Assembly: GCF_004362405.1 (NCBI RefSeq)
Contig: NZ_SNXE01000002.1
Location: 550,191-614,190 of the forward strand
Source: Roseateles asaccharophilus
GTDB lineage: Bacteria > Pseudomonadota > Gammaproteobacteria > Burkholderiales > Burkholderiaceae_C
DNA: 64,000 nt
Direction: 5' to 3'
Position 1 is the first letter of the stretch. The number at the start of each line of letters is the position of its first letter. The position numbers and the translations under genes were made by a program. Positions 8,925-21,413 of the stretch are shown one piece after another. A model generated the notes under the pieces. The model was not told the DNA's origin. It made no database searches and saw only the letters and a program-made list of their open reading frames with translations.

Positions 8925-9905
8925 TCATGCGGGCATGCGCAGTACCAGCTTGCCCACCACCTGCCGGCTGCTCATGCGGGCAAATGCCGCGGGCAGCTCC
9001 TGCATGGGCAGCACCGCATCGAGCACGGGCTTGACCTTGCCCTGGGCATACCAGGCGGCCAGCTCGCCCAGCATCTGGGCATTGCGGGCCGGTTCGCGAC
9101 GCGCAAACTCCCCCCAGAACACGCCCACCAGGGAGGCACCCTTGAGCAGGGCCAGATTCAGGGGCAGGGCGGGGATCTGCCCTTGTGCAAAGCCCACCAC
9201 CAGGTAGCGGCCGCGCCAGGCGATGCCGCGAAAGGCCGTCTCGGCTAGGTCGCCGCCCACGGGGTCGTAGATCACGTCCGGGCCACGCCCCTCGGTCAGG
9301 GTCTTGAGCTCCTCGCGCAGCTGGCCACGGCTGTAGTTGATGACGGCGTCGGCGCCCAGGGCCAGGCAGCGCGCGTTCTTCTCGTCGGAGGAGGTGGCCG
9401 CAATCACGCGCGCGCCCGCGGCCTTGGCGATCTGGATGGCGGCCGTGCCCACGCCGCCGGCCGCGCCCAGTACCAGCACGGTCTCGCCGGGCTGCAGGGC
9501 GGCGCGGTCCAGCAGGGCGTGGTGGCTGGTGGCATAGGTGCAGAGAAAGGCGGCCGCATCCTCGAAGGGGAAGCCCGGCGGCAGGGGCAGGGCCTGGGCC
9601 GCGGGCAGGCAGGCATGGCTGCCGAAGCCGCCTGTGCCGGCAAAGGCAGCCACCGCATCACCGGGCTTGAGATGGCGCACGCCCGCACCCACGGCCTCCA
9701 CCACGCCGGAGAACTCGGCGCCCGGCACAAAGGGTGTGGGCGGCTTGACCTGGTACTTGCCCTGCACGATCAGCAGGTCGGGAAAGTTGAGGCTGGCCGC
9801 GCGTATGGCCACGCGGATCTGGCCCGGGCCCGGCTCCGGCGTGGGCAGTTCCTTCCAGCTCAGGGCCTCCACGCCCACAGGGTTCTCGCACAGCCAGGCT
9901 TGCAT
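8925..9905 (-). CDS. NADPH:quinone oxidoreductase-like MDR enzyme
   Basis: Encodes 326 aa, a zinc-independent medium-chain dehydrogenase/reductase. The N-terminal GroES-like domain (AAIRAASLNFPDLLIVQG-type region, then PFVPGAEFSGVVEAVG) is followed by a Rossmann domain with the nucleotide motif GAAGGVGTAA at about 147-156. It has no structural zinc cysteines, which argues against alcohol dehydrogenase. Likely NADPH-dependent reduction of quinones or enals; the substrate is not predictable. The start ATG 9905 has GAGGAAC upstream. It stands alone, divergent from surE. Confidence 0.9.
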   Translation of the reverse strand: MQAWLCENPVGVEALSWKELPTPEPGPGQIRVAIRAASLNFPDLLIVQGKYQVKPPTPFVPGAEFSGVVEAVGAGVRHLKPGDAVAAFAGTGGFGSHACLPAAQALPLPPGFPFEDAAAFLCTYATSHHALLDRAALQPGETVLVLGAAGGVGTAAIQIAKAAGARVIAATSSDEKNARCLALGADAVINYSRGQLREELKTLTEGRGPDVIYDPVGGDLAETAFRGIAWRGRYLVVGFAQGQIPALPLNLALLKGASLVGVFWGEFARREPARNAQMLGELAAWYAQGKVKPVLDAVLPMQELPAAFARMSSRQVVGKLVLRMPA

Positions 9906-9986
9906 GGTGTTCGTTCCTCGTCAGTTCCGGCGGGGGATGATAGGCAGGGGCGGGTTGCCAAGGGGTCGCGCAGGTGACGCGCTGCC

Positions 9987-9992
9987 TACAAT
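9987..9992 (+). promoter_or_regulatory. -10-like hexamer of surE
   Basis: TACAAT ends 9 bases before the surE ATG at 10002, too close for a Shine-Dalgarno leader. The -35 is not clear. Confidence 0.4.
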
Positions 9993-10001
9993 GGTCGCAT
10001 C

Positions 10002-10751
10002 ATGCGTATCCTCATTGCGAACGACGACGGTTATCTGGCACCTGGCCTTGCGGTCCTGGTGAAGGCTTGTGAAGGGCTGGGGCAGATCGATGTGATCGCG
10101 CCCGAGCAGAACGCCAGCGGCACCTCCAATGCCCTGACCCTGGGTCGGCCCTTGTCGGTCTACACGGCGGTCAATGGCTTTCGCTATGTCAACGGCACGC
10201 CCTCGGACTGCGTGCACGTGGCCCTGACCGGTCTGCTGGACTACCGCCCCGATCTGGTGCTCTCCGGCATCAACAACGGCGCCAATATGGGCGACGACAC
10301 GCTCTACTCCGGCACCGTGGCGGCGGCCACCGAGGGCTTTCTGTTCGGTATCCCGTCCATCGCCTTCTCCCAGGCCGACAAGGGCTGGGGTGAGCTGGAG
10401 GCTGCGGCCCAGACCGCGCGCGCCATCGTCAAGCAGGTGATTGCGGGCGGTCTGGCTCAGCCCTTCCTGCTCAATGTGAACATCCCCAACCGCGCTGATG
10501 CCGCCAGCCTGCCGCGCCGCATCACCCGCCTGGGGCGCCGCCATGCCAGCGAGGCGGTGATCCGCCAGACCAATCCGCGTGGCGAGCCCATCTACTGGAT
10601 CGGGCCGGCCGGCGACGCGCGCGAGGCCGGCGAGGGCACGGACTTCCACGCCACGGCCAATGGCCAGGTTTCGATCACGCCGCTGCAGGTGGACCTGACC
10701 GATCACGCCGGCCTGCCGGGCTGGCGCCAGCGCCTGGGGCTGCAACCGTGA
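10002..10751 (+). CDS. surE: 5'/3'-nucleotidase SurE
   Basis: Encodes 249 aa. SurE removes phosphate from nucleoside monophosphates with a divalent metal. The start [10 protein letters not shown] carries the metal ligands D8-D9. SGTSNALT and [11 protein letters not shown] follow, with [22 protein letters not shown] in the middle of the protein (the run is 22 residues in sequence; key residues are the N-N and Y-S-G-T-V-A motif). First gene of the conserved surE-pcm-nlpD-rpoS order; pcm begins 40 bases later. Confidence 0.96.
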   Translation: MRILIANDDGYLAPGLAVLVKACEGLGQIDVIAPEQNASGTSNALTLGRPLSVYTAVNGFRYVNGTPSDCVHVALTGLLDYRPDLVLSGINNGANMGDDTLYSGTVAAATEGFLFGIPSIAFSQADKGWGELEAAAQTARAIVKQVIAGGLAQPFLLNVNIPNRADAASLPRRITRLGRRHASEAVIRQTNPRGEPIYWIGPAGDAREAGEGTDFHATANGQVSITPLQVDLTDHAGLPGWRQRLGLQP

Positions 10752-10791
10752 TGCCTGACATCACCCTGATCCAGGGTTCTAGGGCCGCGTC

Positions 10792-11616
10792 ATGAGCGAG
10801 CTACCCAAGCGCCGCTTTCCGCTGCCGCTGGACAAGCTGGGCTCGCAGCCGGCACGGCCCGCGCGCGAGCTGCTGCGCCCACAGCGCCCGCTGCATCAGG
10901 CAGCCCAGGATGCGGCTCGCCTGAGCGCGCCCAGCGGCCTGGGCCTGGATTCGGCCGGCGTGCGCCTGCGCATGGTGCAGCGCCTGCAGCGCGAGGGGCT
11001 CAAGGACGAGCGTGTGCTGCAGGCCCTGGCCAGTGTGCCGCGTCACGAGTTCGTGGACAGCGCGCTGGCCATCCAGGCCTATGAGGACACCAGCCTGCCC
11101 ATCGGCCATGGCCAGACCATCTCCAAGCCCTCGGTGGTGGGCCGCATGATCGAGCTGCTGATGGCCGGTGCCACCGCCCGCAGCGCGGGCCAGCTGGGCC
11201 GGGTGCTGGAGATCGGCACCGGCTGCGGTTATCAGGCCGCGGTGCTGGCCGCGCTGTCGCGTCAGGTGGTGAGCATCGAGCGCCTGCGTCCCCTGCACGA
11301 CAAGGCCCAGGGCCATCTGCAGGGTCTGGGTCTGCTGCGCCAGATCCGCTTGATCTATGGTGATGGACGCCTGGGCCATGCCGGCGCCGGCCCTTATGAC
11401 GCCATCATCGCTGCCGCCGGTGGCGAAGACCTGCCCGAGCCCTGGCTGGCCCAGCTGGCCCCGGGCGGGCGCTTGGTGGCGCCCATGCAGGCGCCGGGCG
11501 GCCGCGGCCAAGTGCTGGTGGTGGTGGACCATGTGGTCGAGGCTGGTGCCTCGCGCCTTGTTCGCACGGTTCATGAACCGGTGCTGTTCGTGCCCCTAAA
11601 ATCGGGCGTCATGTGA
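10792..11616 (+). CDS. pcm: Protein-L-isoaspartate O-methyltransferase
   Basis: Encodes 274 aa. It methylates isoaspartyl residues in damaged proteins using S-adenosylmethionine. The SAM motif is VLEIGTGCGYQAAVLA, preceded by the family signature IGHGQTISKPSVVGRM, with GDGRLGHAGAGPYDAII further on. The protein is about 55 residues longer than the classic enzyme; the extra part is a basic, Pro/Ala-rich N-terminal extension. The start is ATG 10792. Its end nearly coincides with the next frame, so translation into the nlpD region may be coupled. Confidence 0.95.
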   Translation: MSELPKRRFPLPLDKLGSQPARPARELLRPQRPLHQAAQDAARLSAPSGLGLDSAGVRLRMVQRLQREGLKDERVLQALASVPRHEFVDSALAIQAYEDTSLPIGHGQTISKPSVVGRMIELLMAGATARSAGQLGRVLEIGTGCGYQAAVLAALSRQVVSIERLRPLHDKAQGHLQGLGLLRQIRLIYGDGRLGHAGAGPYDAIIAAAGGEDLPEPWLAQLAPGGRLVAPMQAPGGRGQVLVVVDHVVEAGASRLVRTVHEPVLFVPLKSGVM

Positions 11617-11654
11617 ATTCCGCGCCTTCGCCGGCGCCTGGAAACGCTTTAAGC

Positions 11655-12533
11655 ATGCAATACAACACGATCCGGATTCCGGCGGCGCTGTCCGCTCTCG
11701 CACTTGTGTCCATCCTGGCGGGTTGTGCCTCGCCCAAGCACAAGGCCCCCGTGGAGGACCGACCCATCAGCGGCGGCGCACGCAGCAGCGCGCCGGCCCC
11801 CGCGCCGACCCCGGCGCCCGCGCCCGATACCAAGCCTGTGCCGGGCGCCGAGAACGCCGGCAAGCCAGGCTACTACACGGTCAAGCAGGGCGACACCCTG
11901 ATCCGCATCGCGCTGGAAAATGGCCAGAACTGGCGCGATCTGGTCAAGTGGAACGAGCTGGAGAACGCCAACCGCATCGAGGTGGGTCAGGTCTTGCGCG
12001 TGGTGCCGCCCGGCATTGATGCTGGCGCGGTGAGTGCGCGTCCCGTGGCGTCGGCCAAGGTGGAGAGTCGCCCGCTGGACAGCAAGCCGGCCGCCGCGCC
12101 GGCCTCGGCAGCCCAGTCTCCTGCTGCTTCGGCGCCGAGCACGCCTGCGGCAACCAGCGGCGATGACGATCCATCCTGGGGCTGGCCGGTGAATGGCCCG
12201 GTGATGGCTGGTTTCGATGATGCGCGCAACAAGGGGCTGGCCTTTGGTGGCAAGGCCGGCGACCCGGTGCTGGCGGCAGCGGATGGCCGTGTGGTTTACG
12301 CGGGTTCTGGCTTGCGCGGCTACGGCAATCTCGTCATCATCAAGCACAACGCGACTTACCTGACGGCCTACGCGCACAACCAGACCTTGCTGGTCAAGGA
12401 GGATCAGGCAGTGCGCAAGGGGCAGAAGATTGCCGAGATGGGGTCCAGCGACGCCGAGCAAGTGAAACTTCACTTCGAGGTGCGCAAGCAGGGCAAGCCC
12501 GTCGATCCGGCCAAGCTGCTGCCAGCCCGTTAG
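11655..12533 (+). CDS. nlpD: NlpD-like LysM/LytM lipoprotein, divisome amidase activator
   Basis: Encodes 292 aa. It is a lipoprotein with lipobox ILAGC (Cys24), an Ala/Pro-rich linker, one LysM domain (YYTVKQGDTLIRIALENG to QVLRVVPP), a second low-complexity linker, and a C-terminal M23/LytM domain (ADGRVVYAGSGLRGYGNLV, then YAHN and LHFEVR). The first metal-binding His of active LytM enzymes is missing (RNKGLAFGG instead of H-x-G-x-D), as in E. coli NlpD, so it should act by activating an amidase (AmiC) at division. The start is ATG 11655; a GTG at 11613 is less likely. rpoS promoters often lie inside nlpD. Confidence 0.93.
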   Translation: MQYNTIRIPAALSALALVSILAGCASPKHKAPVEDRPISGGARSSAPAPAPTPAPAPDTKPVPGAENAGKPGYYTVKQGDTLIRIALENGQNWRDLVKWNELENANRIEVGQVLRVVPPGIDAGAVSARPVASAKVESRPLDSKPAAAPASAAQSPAASAPSTPAATSGDDDPSWGWPVNGPVMAGFDDARNKGLAFGGKAGDPVLAAADGRVVYAGSGLRGYGNLVIIKHNATYLTAYAHNQTLLVKEDQAVRKGQKIAEMGSSDAEQVKLHFEVRKQGKPVDPAKLLPAR

Positions 12534-12563
12534 GACACAGCATGGGGGCGATGAGCAAGGATC

Positions 12564-13643
12564 ATGAAGCAGACTTCTTTGCACATAAGCCCCGCGGCAC
12601 GGCCCGCTGGATTTGTTCCTCCCGGGCCGCTGCGCTTGCAGGATCTCGACGTCCTGCCGGCCGTCCCGCTCGACGATGATGACGGCGCCGCTGCGGCGCC
12701 AGTCCCTGTCCCCAGCGAAGAAGATGACGAGGCGGAGGTGCTGCGTGCCAACGGCAGCGGTCGCTCCGCCAGTGCGCCAGGTGCCGAGCTGGAACTGGGC
12801 AATGCGCTGCAGGCCTATCTGCGCGACATCCGCCGCACTCCGCTGCTGACCCCCCAGCAAGAGTACGACACGGCGGTGCGCGCCCGCGCTGGTGAATTCG
12901 CCGCGCGCCAGTCCATGATCGAGCACAACCTGCGGCTCGTGGTCAGCATCGCCAAGAACTACCTGGGCCGCGGCCTGCCCATGAGCGATCTGATCGAGGA
13001 AGGCAATCTTGGTCTGATGCACGCCATCGGCAAGTTCGAGCCGGAGCGCGGTTTCCGCTTCTCCACCTATGCCAGCTGGTGGATACGCCAGAGCATTGAG
13101 CGCGCCCTGATGCATCAGGCTCGCCTGGTGCGCCTGCCCGTGCACATCGTGCGCGAGCTCAACCAGGTGCTGAAGGCGCGGCGCGCTCTGGAGGCTCTGC
13201 GCAGCCAAGATGGCCAGGAGGCCGTGGTGCGGGCCGAGGAGATCGCCGCGCGTCTGAATCTGCCCCTGTCCCATGTCTCCGATCTGCTGGCCTATGCCGA
13301 GTTGCCCAGTTCCCTGGACTCGCCGGTGGATCGCAATGGCGAAGGCGGCGAGTCCATGATGGACTTGGTGGCCGACGAACAGGCCGTGGACCCGCTGGGC
13401 CAGCGTCTGAGCCATGAGCTTGAGGAACTGCTGGCCCATGGCTTGGCCTCGCTCAATGAGCGCGAGCGCGAGGTGCTGGCTGGCCGTTACGGCTTGGCCG
13501 ACCGCGAGCCCGAGACCCTGGATGTGCTGGCCATACGCCTGGGGCTGACGCGCGAGCGCATCCGCCAGATCCAGATCGAGGCGCTGAACAAGCTCAAGCG
13601 CAATATGCAGCGCCACGGCATCAATCGCGACGCCATCTTCTGA
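12564..13643 (+). CDS. rpoS: RNA polymerase sigma factor RpoS
   Basis: Encodes 359 aa, the stationary-phase and general-stress sigma factor. After an acidic N-terminal region come region 1.2 ([16 protein letters not shown]), region 2 ([53 protein letters not shown]), region 3, and region 4 ([32 protein letters not shown]). The absence of the large RpoD non-conserved region and the position directly after nlpD support RpoS over RpoD. It lies 30 bases after nlpD. Confidence 0.95.
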   Translation: MKQTSLHISPAARPAGFVPPGPLRLQDLDVLPAVPLDDDDGAAAAPVPVPSEEDDEAEVLRANGSGRSASAPGAELELGNALQAYLRDIRRTPLLTPQQEYDTAVRARAGEFAARQSMIEHNLRLVVSIAKNYLGRGLPMSDLIEEGNLGLMHAIGKFEPERGFRFSTYASWWIRQSIERALMHQARLVRLPVHIVRELNQVLKARRALEALRSQDGQEAVVRAEEIAARLNLPLSHVSDLLAYAELPSSLDSPVDRNGEGGESMMDLVADEQAVDPLGQRLSHELEELLAHGLASLNEREREVLAGRYGLADREPETLDVLAIRLGLTRERIRQIQIEALNKLKRNMQRHGINRDAIF

Positions 13644-13685
13644 CGCGCGCGCCGAATCCCGCGCGGCCGATCCCGGCGAGCCTGG

Positions 13686-13691
13686 GATAAT
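13686..13691 (+). promoter_or_regulatory. -10-like hexamer of rlmD
   Basis: GATAAT ends 8 bases before the rlmD ATG at 13700. No convincing -35 in the very G+C-rich upstream sequence. Confidence 0.4.
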
Positions 13692-13699
13692 CGCGCGCC

Positions 13700-15067
13700 A
13701 TGACGCAAGAGAACGAATGGCTGAAGGTCGAGGCCCTGGACCTCGAGGCGCAGGGCGTGGCCCGCAATACCGAGGGCAAGGTGGTCTTCATCGATGGCGC
13801 CCTGCCCGGCGAAGAGGTGCAGGTCAGCGTCGGCCGCAAGAAAAACAACTGGGAGCAGGGCACGCTGATGGCTCTGCGGCACGAGAGCTCGCAACGCGTG
13901 ACGCCGGGCTGCCCGCATTTCGGCTTGCATGCCGGCGCCTGTGGTGGCTGCAAGATGCAGCATCTGCATGCGGGCGCCCAGGTGGCTGTGAAGCAGCGCG
14001 TGGTGGAGGACAACCTCTGGCACCTGGGCAAGGTCAAGCCCGAGACCCTGCTGCGCCCCATTGAGGGCCCGACCTGGGGCTACCGTTACCGCGCGCGCTT
14101 CTCGGTGCGCTACGTGGCCAAAAAGGGTGTGGTGCTGATCGGCTTCCATGAGCGCAAGAGCCGCTATGTGGCCGATATGCAGGTCTGCAAGGTGGTGCCC
14201 GCCAGCGTCAGCGATCTGCTGATGCCGCTGCGCGAACTGATTGCCAGCATGGAGGAGCGCGACCGCCTGCCGCAGATCGAGCTGGCCATGGGCGACAACG
14301 GCGAGGCCACCGTGATGGCCCTGGTGCTGCGCCATCTGAATCCGCTGCCCGAGGGTGACAAGGCCAAGCTGCGTGCCTTTGCCGCCGCGCACCCGATGGT
14401 GCAATGGTGGCTGCAGCCCAAGGGGCCGGACACCGTGCACCTGCTGGACGAGGGCGGGCCGGAGCTGGCCTACACCCTGCCCGAGTTCGGCGTGCGCATG
14501 CCCTTCAAGCCCACCGACTTCACCCAGGTGAATCCGCACATCAACAGCGTGCTGGTGGGGCGAGCCCTGCGCCTGCTGCGGGTGGAGAAGGACGAGCGGG
14601 TGATCGACTGGTTCTGTGGCCTGGGCAACTTTACCCTGCCTCTGGCCACCCAGGCGCGCGAGGTGTTGGGCATCGAGGGCAGCGAGGCCCTGGTGCAGCG
14701 CTCGCGCGAGAACGCTCGTCGCAATGGTCTGGAGGCCAATACAAGCTTCGTGGCGCGCAATCTCTTCGAGATGACGCCCGAGTTGCTGGCCGCGGATGGC
14801 GTGGCCGACAAGTGGCTGGTGGACCCGCCGCGCGAGGGCGCCTTTGCCCTGGCCAAGGCCGTGGCCGACATCGCCGAGAACCCGGCCCTGGCCCCGGGCT
14901 GGACGCCGCCCAAGCGCATCGTCTATGTGTCCTGCAACCCGGCCACCCTGGCGCGTGACGCGGGCCTGCTGGTGAATGTGGCCGGCTACCGCTGCACGGC
15001 GGCCAGTGCGGTGAATATGTTCCCGCACACGGCGCATGTGGAGAGCATCGCGGTCTTCGAGCGCTGA
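13700..15067 (+). CDS. rlmD: 23S rRNA (uracil-1939-C5)-methyltransferase
   Basis: Encodes 455 aa. It methylates U1939 of 23S rRNA with SAM. An N-terminal TRAM domain is followed by the iron-sulfur cysteines ([13 protein letters not shown] and a later Cys in VCKVV). The C-terminal methyltransferase domain has [23 protein letters not shown] and the catalytic [12 protein letters not shown]. The FCGLGNF motif and the Fe-S cysteines fit RlmD better than RlmC or TrmA. It follows rpoS by 56 bases and ends at a strong terminator. Confidence 0.94.
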   Translation: MTQENEWLKVEALDLEAQGVARNTEGKVVFIDGALPGEEVQVSVGRKKNNWEQGTLMALRHESSQRVTPGCPHFGLHAGACGGCKMQHLHAGAQVAVKQRVVEDNLWHLGKVKPETLLRPIEGPTWGYRYRARFSVRYVAKKGVVLIGFHERKSRYVADMQVCKVVPASVSDLLMPLRELIASMEERDRLPQIELAMGDNGEATVMALVLRHLNPLPEGDKAKLRAFAAAHPMVQWWLQPKGPDTVHLLDEGGPELAYTLPEFGVRMPFKPTDFTQVNPHINSVLVGRALRLLRVEKDERVIDWFCGLGNFTLPLATQAREVLGIEGSEALVQRSRENARRNGLEANTSFVARNLFEMTPELLAADGVADKWLVDPPREGAFALAKAVADIAENPALAPGWTPPKRIVYVSCNPATLARDAGLLVNVAGYRCTAASAVNMFPHTAHVESIAVFER

Positions 15068-15071
15068 AACA

Positions 15072-15097
15072 GAAAAAGGGCCGTGAGGCCCTTTTTT
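15072..15097 (+). terminator. Terminator of rlmD
   Basis: AAAAAGGGCC and GGCCCTTTTTT-type arms enclose a GTGA loop, 5 bases after the stop codon. The U-tract is clear on the plus strand; the mirrored A-tract would also serve the minus strand. Confidence 0.85.
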
Positions 15098-15167
15098 CTT
15101 TGCGCCACGCGGTGGGCGCTTCATCCAGAGGCTGCCGCTGATCTGGCTCTGCCAGTCAGCCGGACTC

Positions 15168-15211
15168 GCCCCCTTGAGGGGGACGGCGCAGCCGGTCGGG
15201 GGGGGGGGGGG
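15168..15211. repeat. Intergenic CCCCCTTGAGGGGG repeat, copy 1
   Basis: The inverted core CCCCCTTGAGGGGG is followed by GGCGCAGCCG and then an uninterrupted run of 14 G (15198-15211). A second copy with the same core lies at 58322-58359. Both sit in convergent gene junctions and run up to the stop codon of the minus-strand gene (here 5 bases away). The G14 run may be exaggerated by sequencing error. Confidence 0.7.
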
Positions 15212-15216
15212 AGAGA

Positions 15217-15912
15217 TCAGTCCCTTTCCCCCCAAAAAAAACCCACAGGGGAAGGAGGGCCTGGGAAACGGTTGTAAAGTCCCAGAAAAAGGGCCGGGGG
15301 GGGGCGGAGGAGGTTGGTCTCGCCGCCGTCCAGAACGCGCTTGATGTCGTAGAGCATGAAGGCTGAGAAGACAGCCATGCTCAGCACCAGCAGGGTCAGC
15401 ATCAGGGCCGAGGACTGCAGGAAGATGTTCACAAGGCCGGCCACCAGCATGATGATGGCGCCGACAAACAGGAACTTGCCCAGGCCGGAGAGGTCGCGCT
15501 TGATCACCGTGGCCAGGCTGGCCATGGCGAAGAAGATGGCGGCGGTGCCGCCGAAGGCGGTCATGATCAGGCTGGCGCCATTCTTGAAGCCCAGGATCTG
15601 GGCCAGCAGGCGCGAGAGCATCAGGCCCATGAAGAAGGTGAAGCCCAGCAGGGCCACCACGCTGGTGCTGCTGTTCTTGGTCTTCTCGACCACGAACATC
15701 AGGCCGAAGGCGCCGACGAAGAAGATCAGGGTGGAGAGGCCGAAGCCCAGCTTGGCCATGATGCCGGTGGACACACCGATCCAGGCGCCCAGCACGGTGG
15801 GCACCATTGACAGGGCCAGCAGCCAGTAGGTGTTGCGCAGCACGCGCTGGCGGTCGCTGGCCAGTGCGGAGCCGTAGGCGGCGCCGTATTGGTTTTGCAG
15901 GCTTTCGTTCAT
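15217..15912 (-). CDS. Bax inhibitor-1/YccA family membrane protein (3' end probably mis-sequenced)
   Basis: Encodes 231 aa with about seven hydrophobic helices. BI-1 family proteins act in the inner membrane; in E. coli, YccA binds FtsH. The start is MNESLQNQYGAAYG (ATG 15912). The sequence is normal up to MLYDIKRVLDGGETN; the last ~30 residues then become unusually rich in Pro, Phe and Gly (PPPALFLGLYNRFPGPP). They keep the same length and end (GERD) as the family's usual C-terminus. The corresponding DNA, 15198-15315, is a series of homopolymer runs. The gene is probably intact in the organism and its end corrupted by base-calling. Confidence 0.85.
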   Translation of the reverse strand: MNESLQNQYGAAYGSALASDRQRVLRNTYWLLALSMVPTVLGAWIGVSTGIMAKLGFGLSTLIFFVGAFGLMFVVEKTKNSSTSVVALLGFTFFMGLMLSRLLAQILGFKNGASLIMTAFGGTAAIFFAMASLATVIKRDLSGLGKFLFVGAIIMLVAGLVNIFLQSSALMLTLLVLSMAVFSAFMLYDIKRVLDGGETNLLRPPPALFLGLYNRFPGPPSPVGFFWGERD

Positions 15913-16123
15913 AAGTCCTCCGAAGATGTCATCGTTGGCGCCCTGGCAGGCCGGGCTCATGGCGCGATTCTAGTCACAGCCTCGTGTCGGGTAAGGTGCC
16001 CTGCGCCCGGAATGTCCCGGGGGCGCAGGTGGCGGTCGTTTCAGCTTTGCGCCTAGAGTGTGAATGCCCTGGCTCATGGGCGCTACAGTGGGCGCCCCAC
16101 CCTTGGATTTCAAGAGCAAGACC

Positions 16124-16528
16124 ATGAATCAAAAGCCCTATCTGACCCTGGACGACGTCAAGCGCATTGCCGCCGCGGCCGAGACCGAGGCCCGCAACAA
16201 CGGCTGGGCCGTGAGCATCGCCATCGTGGACGACGGCGGCCACCTGCTGTGGCTGCAGCGCCTGGACGGCGCGGCGCCCGTGTCGGCCCAGATCGCGCCG
16301 GCCAAGGCCCACACGGCCGCCCTGGGACGCCGCGAGTCCAAGATCTATGAAGACATGATCAATCAAGGCCGCGTGTCCTTCCTGAGCGCGCCCGGCCTGC
16401 AAGGCCTGCTCGAAGGCGGCGTGCCCATCCTGGTGGATGGTGTTTGCGTGGGGGCGGTGGGTGTGAGCGGCGTGAAGTCCAGCGAGGATGCCCAGATCGC
16501 CCGCGCCGGCATCGCGGCGCTGGCCTGA
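16124..16528 (+). CDS. GlcG/HbpS-family protein (DUF336)
   Basis: Encodes 134 aa, a small single-domain protein of the GlcG/HbpS family. Features are the N-terminal helix LTLDDVKRIAAAAETEA, SIAIVDDGGHLLWLQRLDGA, KAHTAA, and the Gly-rich end LEGGVPILVDGVCVGAVGVSG. Some members bind haem or cobalamin-like ligands; others sit in glycolate operons, so the role here is uncertain. The start is ATG 16124. It has no functional neighbours and lies alone between the BI-1 gene and carA. Confidence 0.85.
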   Translation: MNQKPYLTLDDVKRIAAAAETEARNNGWAVSIAIVDDGGHLLWLQRLDGAAPVSAQIAPAKAHTAALGRRESKIYEDMINQGRVSFLSAPGLQGLLEGGVPILVDGVCVGAVGVSGVKSSEDAQIARAGIAALA

Positions 16529-16694
16529 TTTTTCGTGTCGGGGCTGCGGGGGCGGGCCCTGAGGCTGCTCGTGTCGCGGCCCCTGCTGATCGATACGGGT
16601 GCTAGGGCAGGGCCGATCCTCCTGCCGATGGCGTCTTGTGCGATCTGCGTTCGCCCCATGGGCCGGATGCTGCGCGCTGACACCCGCGCGTCAT

Positions 16695-16712
16695 GCAAAT
16701 ATTTGCGCAAAC
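16695..16712. promoter_or_regulatory. Overlapping palindromes, candidate carAB operator
   Basis: GCAAATATTTGC (16695-16706) is a perfect 12-base palindrome that overlaps TTTGCGCAAA (16702-16711), a perfect 10-base palindrome. The 12-mer ATTTGCGCAAAC (16701-16712) recurs at 47458-47469 upstream of the nucleoside import operon. The site lies about 30 bases before the likely -10 of carA. The binding protein is unknown. Confidence 0.5.
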
Positions 16713-16738
16713 TGACTCGGTACTAACCCCTGGTGGGT

Positions 16739-16744
16739 TATACT
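16739..16744 (+). promoter_or_regulatory. Probable -10 of carA
   Basis: TATACT in the A+T-rich stretch before carA. The matching -35 is weak. It would give a leader of about 130 bases. Confidence 0.45.
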
Positions 16745-16882
16745 TTTCAGGTTTACCCGCAACCACCGCTACCCCAGCGAAACATCCCCCGTTTCCCCCA
16801 CCGGACTCAGGCTTTCGGCGACCCCTTGGCGGGTAGCGATATGGAGCAGAGCTGGGCGCGCGCACAATAAACGGAGTTTCCC

Positions 16883-18043
16883 GTGCTGCCCGATCTGCTT
16901 TCCTCCCCCCCAGCGATCCTCGCCCTGGCAGACGGCACGGTCTTCAAAGGCAACGCCCTCGGCGCTGCCGGCCACACGGTCGGCGAAGTGGTGTTCAACA
17001 CCGCGCTGACCGGCTATCAAGAAATCCTCACCGACCCCAGCTACTGCCGGCAGATCGTCACGCTGACGTATCCGCACATCGGCAACTACGGCGTCAACGA
17101 GGAGGACGTCGAGGCCTCGAAGATCTTTGCCGCAGGTCTGATCATCAAGGAGCCCCCGATCCTTGATTCCAACTTCCGCAAGACCCGCAGCCTGGTGCAG
17201 TACCTGCGCGACGAGGGCACGGTGGCCATCTCCGGCATCGATACCCGCCGCCTGACCCGCGTGCTGCGCCGCACTGGCGCGCAAAACGGCTGCATCCTGG
17301 CCCTGGCCGCCGGCGAGCAGATCACCGACGCGCACATTGCCGAGGCGATCGCCAAGGCCCAGGCCGCGCCCAGCATGGCCGGCCAGGATCTCGCCAAGGT
17401 GGTGAGCCGCACCGAGCGCGAAACCTGGACCCAGACCGAGTGGGTGCTGGGTCAGGGCTATGGCGGGCAGACCGCGCCCAAGTTCCACGTCGTGGCCTAC
17501 GACTTCGGCGTCAAGAGCAATATCCTGCGCATGCTGGCCTCGCGCGGCTGCAAGATCACCGTGGTGCCGGCACAGACCCCCGCCTCGGAGGTCTTCGGCC
17601 TGGAGCCGGATGGCGTCTTCCTGTCCAACGGCCCCGGCGATCCGCAGCCCTGCGACTACGCCATCAAGGCCGCCGCCCAACTGATCGAGGCGGGCATTCC
17701 CACCTTTGGCATCTGCCTGGGTCACCAGATCATGGCCCTGGCCTCGGGCGCCAAGACTTTCAAGATGAAGTTTGGCCACCACGGTGCCAACCATCCGGTC
17801 AAGGATCTGGACAACGGCCGCGTCAGCATCACCAGCCAGAACCACGGCTTTGCGGTGGATGCCGACACGCTGCCGGCCAATCTGCGCCCCACCCACATCA
17901 GCCTGTTCGACGGCACGCTGCAAGGCCTGGCCCGCACCGACAAGCCGGCCTTCTGCTTCCAGGGCCACCCGGAAGCCGGCCCCGGCCCGCACGATATTTC
18001 CTATCTGTTCGACCGCTTCATCGGTCTGATGGCCAAGGCCTGA
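16883..18043 (+). CDS. carA: Carbamoyl-phosphate synthase small subunit
   Basis: Encodes 386 aa. It hydrolyses glutamine and passes ammonia to CarB for carbamoyl phosphate, the precursor of arginine and pyrimidines. The N-terminal domain ([35 protein letters not shown]) is followed by a class-I glutamine amidotransferase domain with nucleophile Cys278 in [11 protein letters not shown] and the His/Glu pair in [10 protein letters not shown]. The start is GTG 16883 with CGGAG at 16872-16876. carB follows after 12 bases. Confidence 0.97.
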   Translation: MLPDLLSSPPAILALADGTVFKGNALGAAGHTVGEVVFNTALTGYQEILTDPSYCRQIVTLTYPHIGNYGVNEEDVEASKIFAAGLIIKEPPILDSNFRKTRSLVQYLRDEGTVAISGIDTRRLTRVLRRTGAQNGCILALAAGEQITDAHIAEAIAKAQAAPSMAGQDLAKVVSRTERETWTQTEWVLGQGYGGQTAPKFHVVAYDFGVKSNILRMLASRGCKITVVPAQTPASEVFGLEPDGVFLSNGPGDPQPCDYAIKAAAQLIEAGIPTFGICLGHQIMALASGAKTFKMKFGHHGANHPVKDLDNGRVSITSQNHGFAVDADTLPANLRPTHISLFDGTLQGLARTDKPAFCFQGHPEAGPGPHDISYLFDRFIGLMAKA

Positions 18044-18055
18044 TGGAGTAAGACA

Positions 18056-21322
<3,267 letters not shown>

Positions 21323-21338
21323 ACTCCGTTCCCAGAAG

Positions 21339-21385
21339 ATCCGCCGCCGCGCCTCAGGGGCTCCTGAGCGGCGGCGGATTCATTT
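21339..21385 (+). terminator. Terminator of carAB
   Basis: A 12-bp perfect G+C-rich stem, ATCCGCCGCCGC (21339-21350) with its complement at 21368-21379, with a self-complementary 17-base loop, then TCATTTTGTCTT. It lies 17 bases after the carB stop. Confidence 0.8.
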
Positions 21386-21413
21386 TGTCTTCTCTCTAGT
21401 TTTTTTGATAAAG

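Larger units (their letters stand above)
16529..16882. other. 354-base non-coding stretch upstream of carA
   Basis: No plausible gene. The first ~150 bases are G+C-rich with no clear signal. A distinctly A+T-rich segment at 16690-16745 holds overlapping palindromes (16695-16711), the likely -10 TATACT (16739-16744), and about 140 bases of C-rich untranslated leader before carA. Arginine or pyrimidine control of carAB could act here. Confidence 0.6.

Noticed and set aside
16695-16706. PurR box before carA
   Set aside because: The GCAAATATTTGC palindrome lacks the central CG of the PurR consensus, and no PurR gene is in the window; kept only as an unnamed palindrome.
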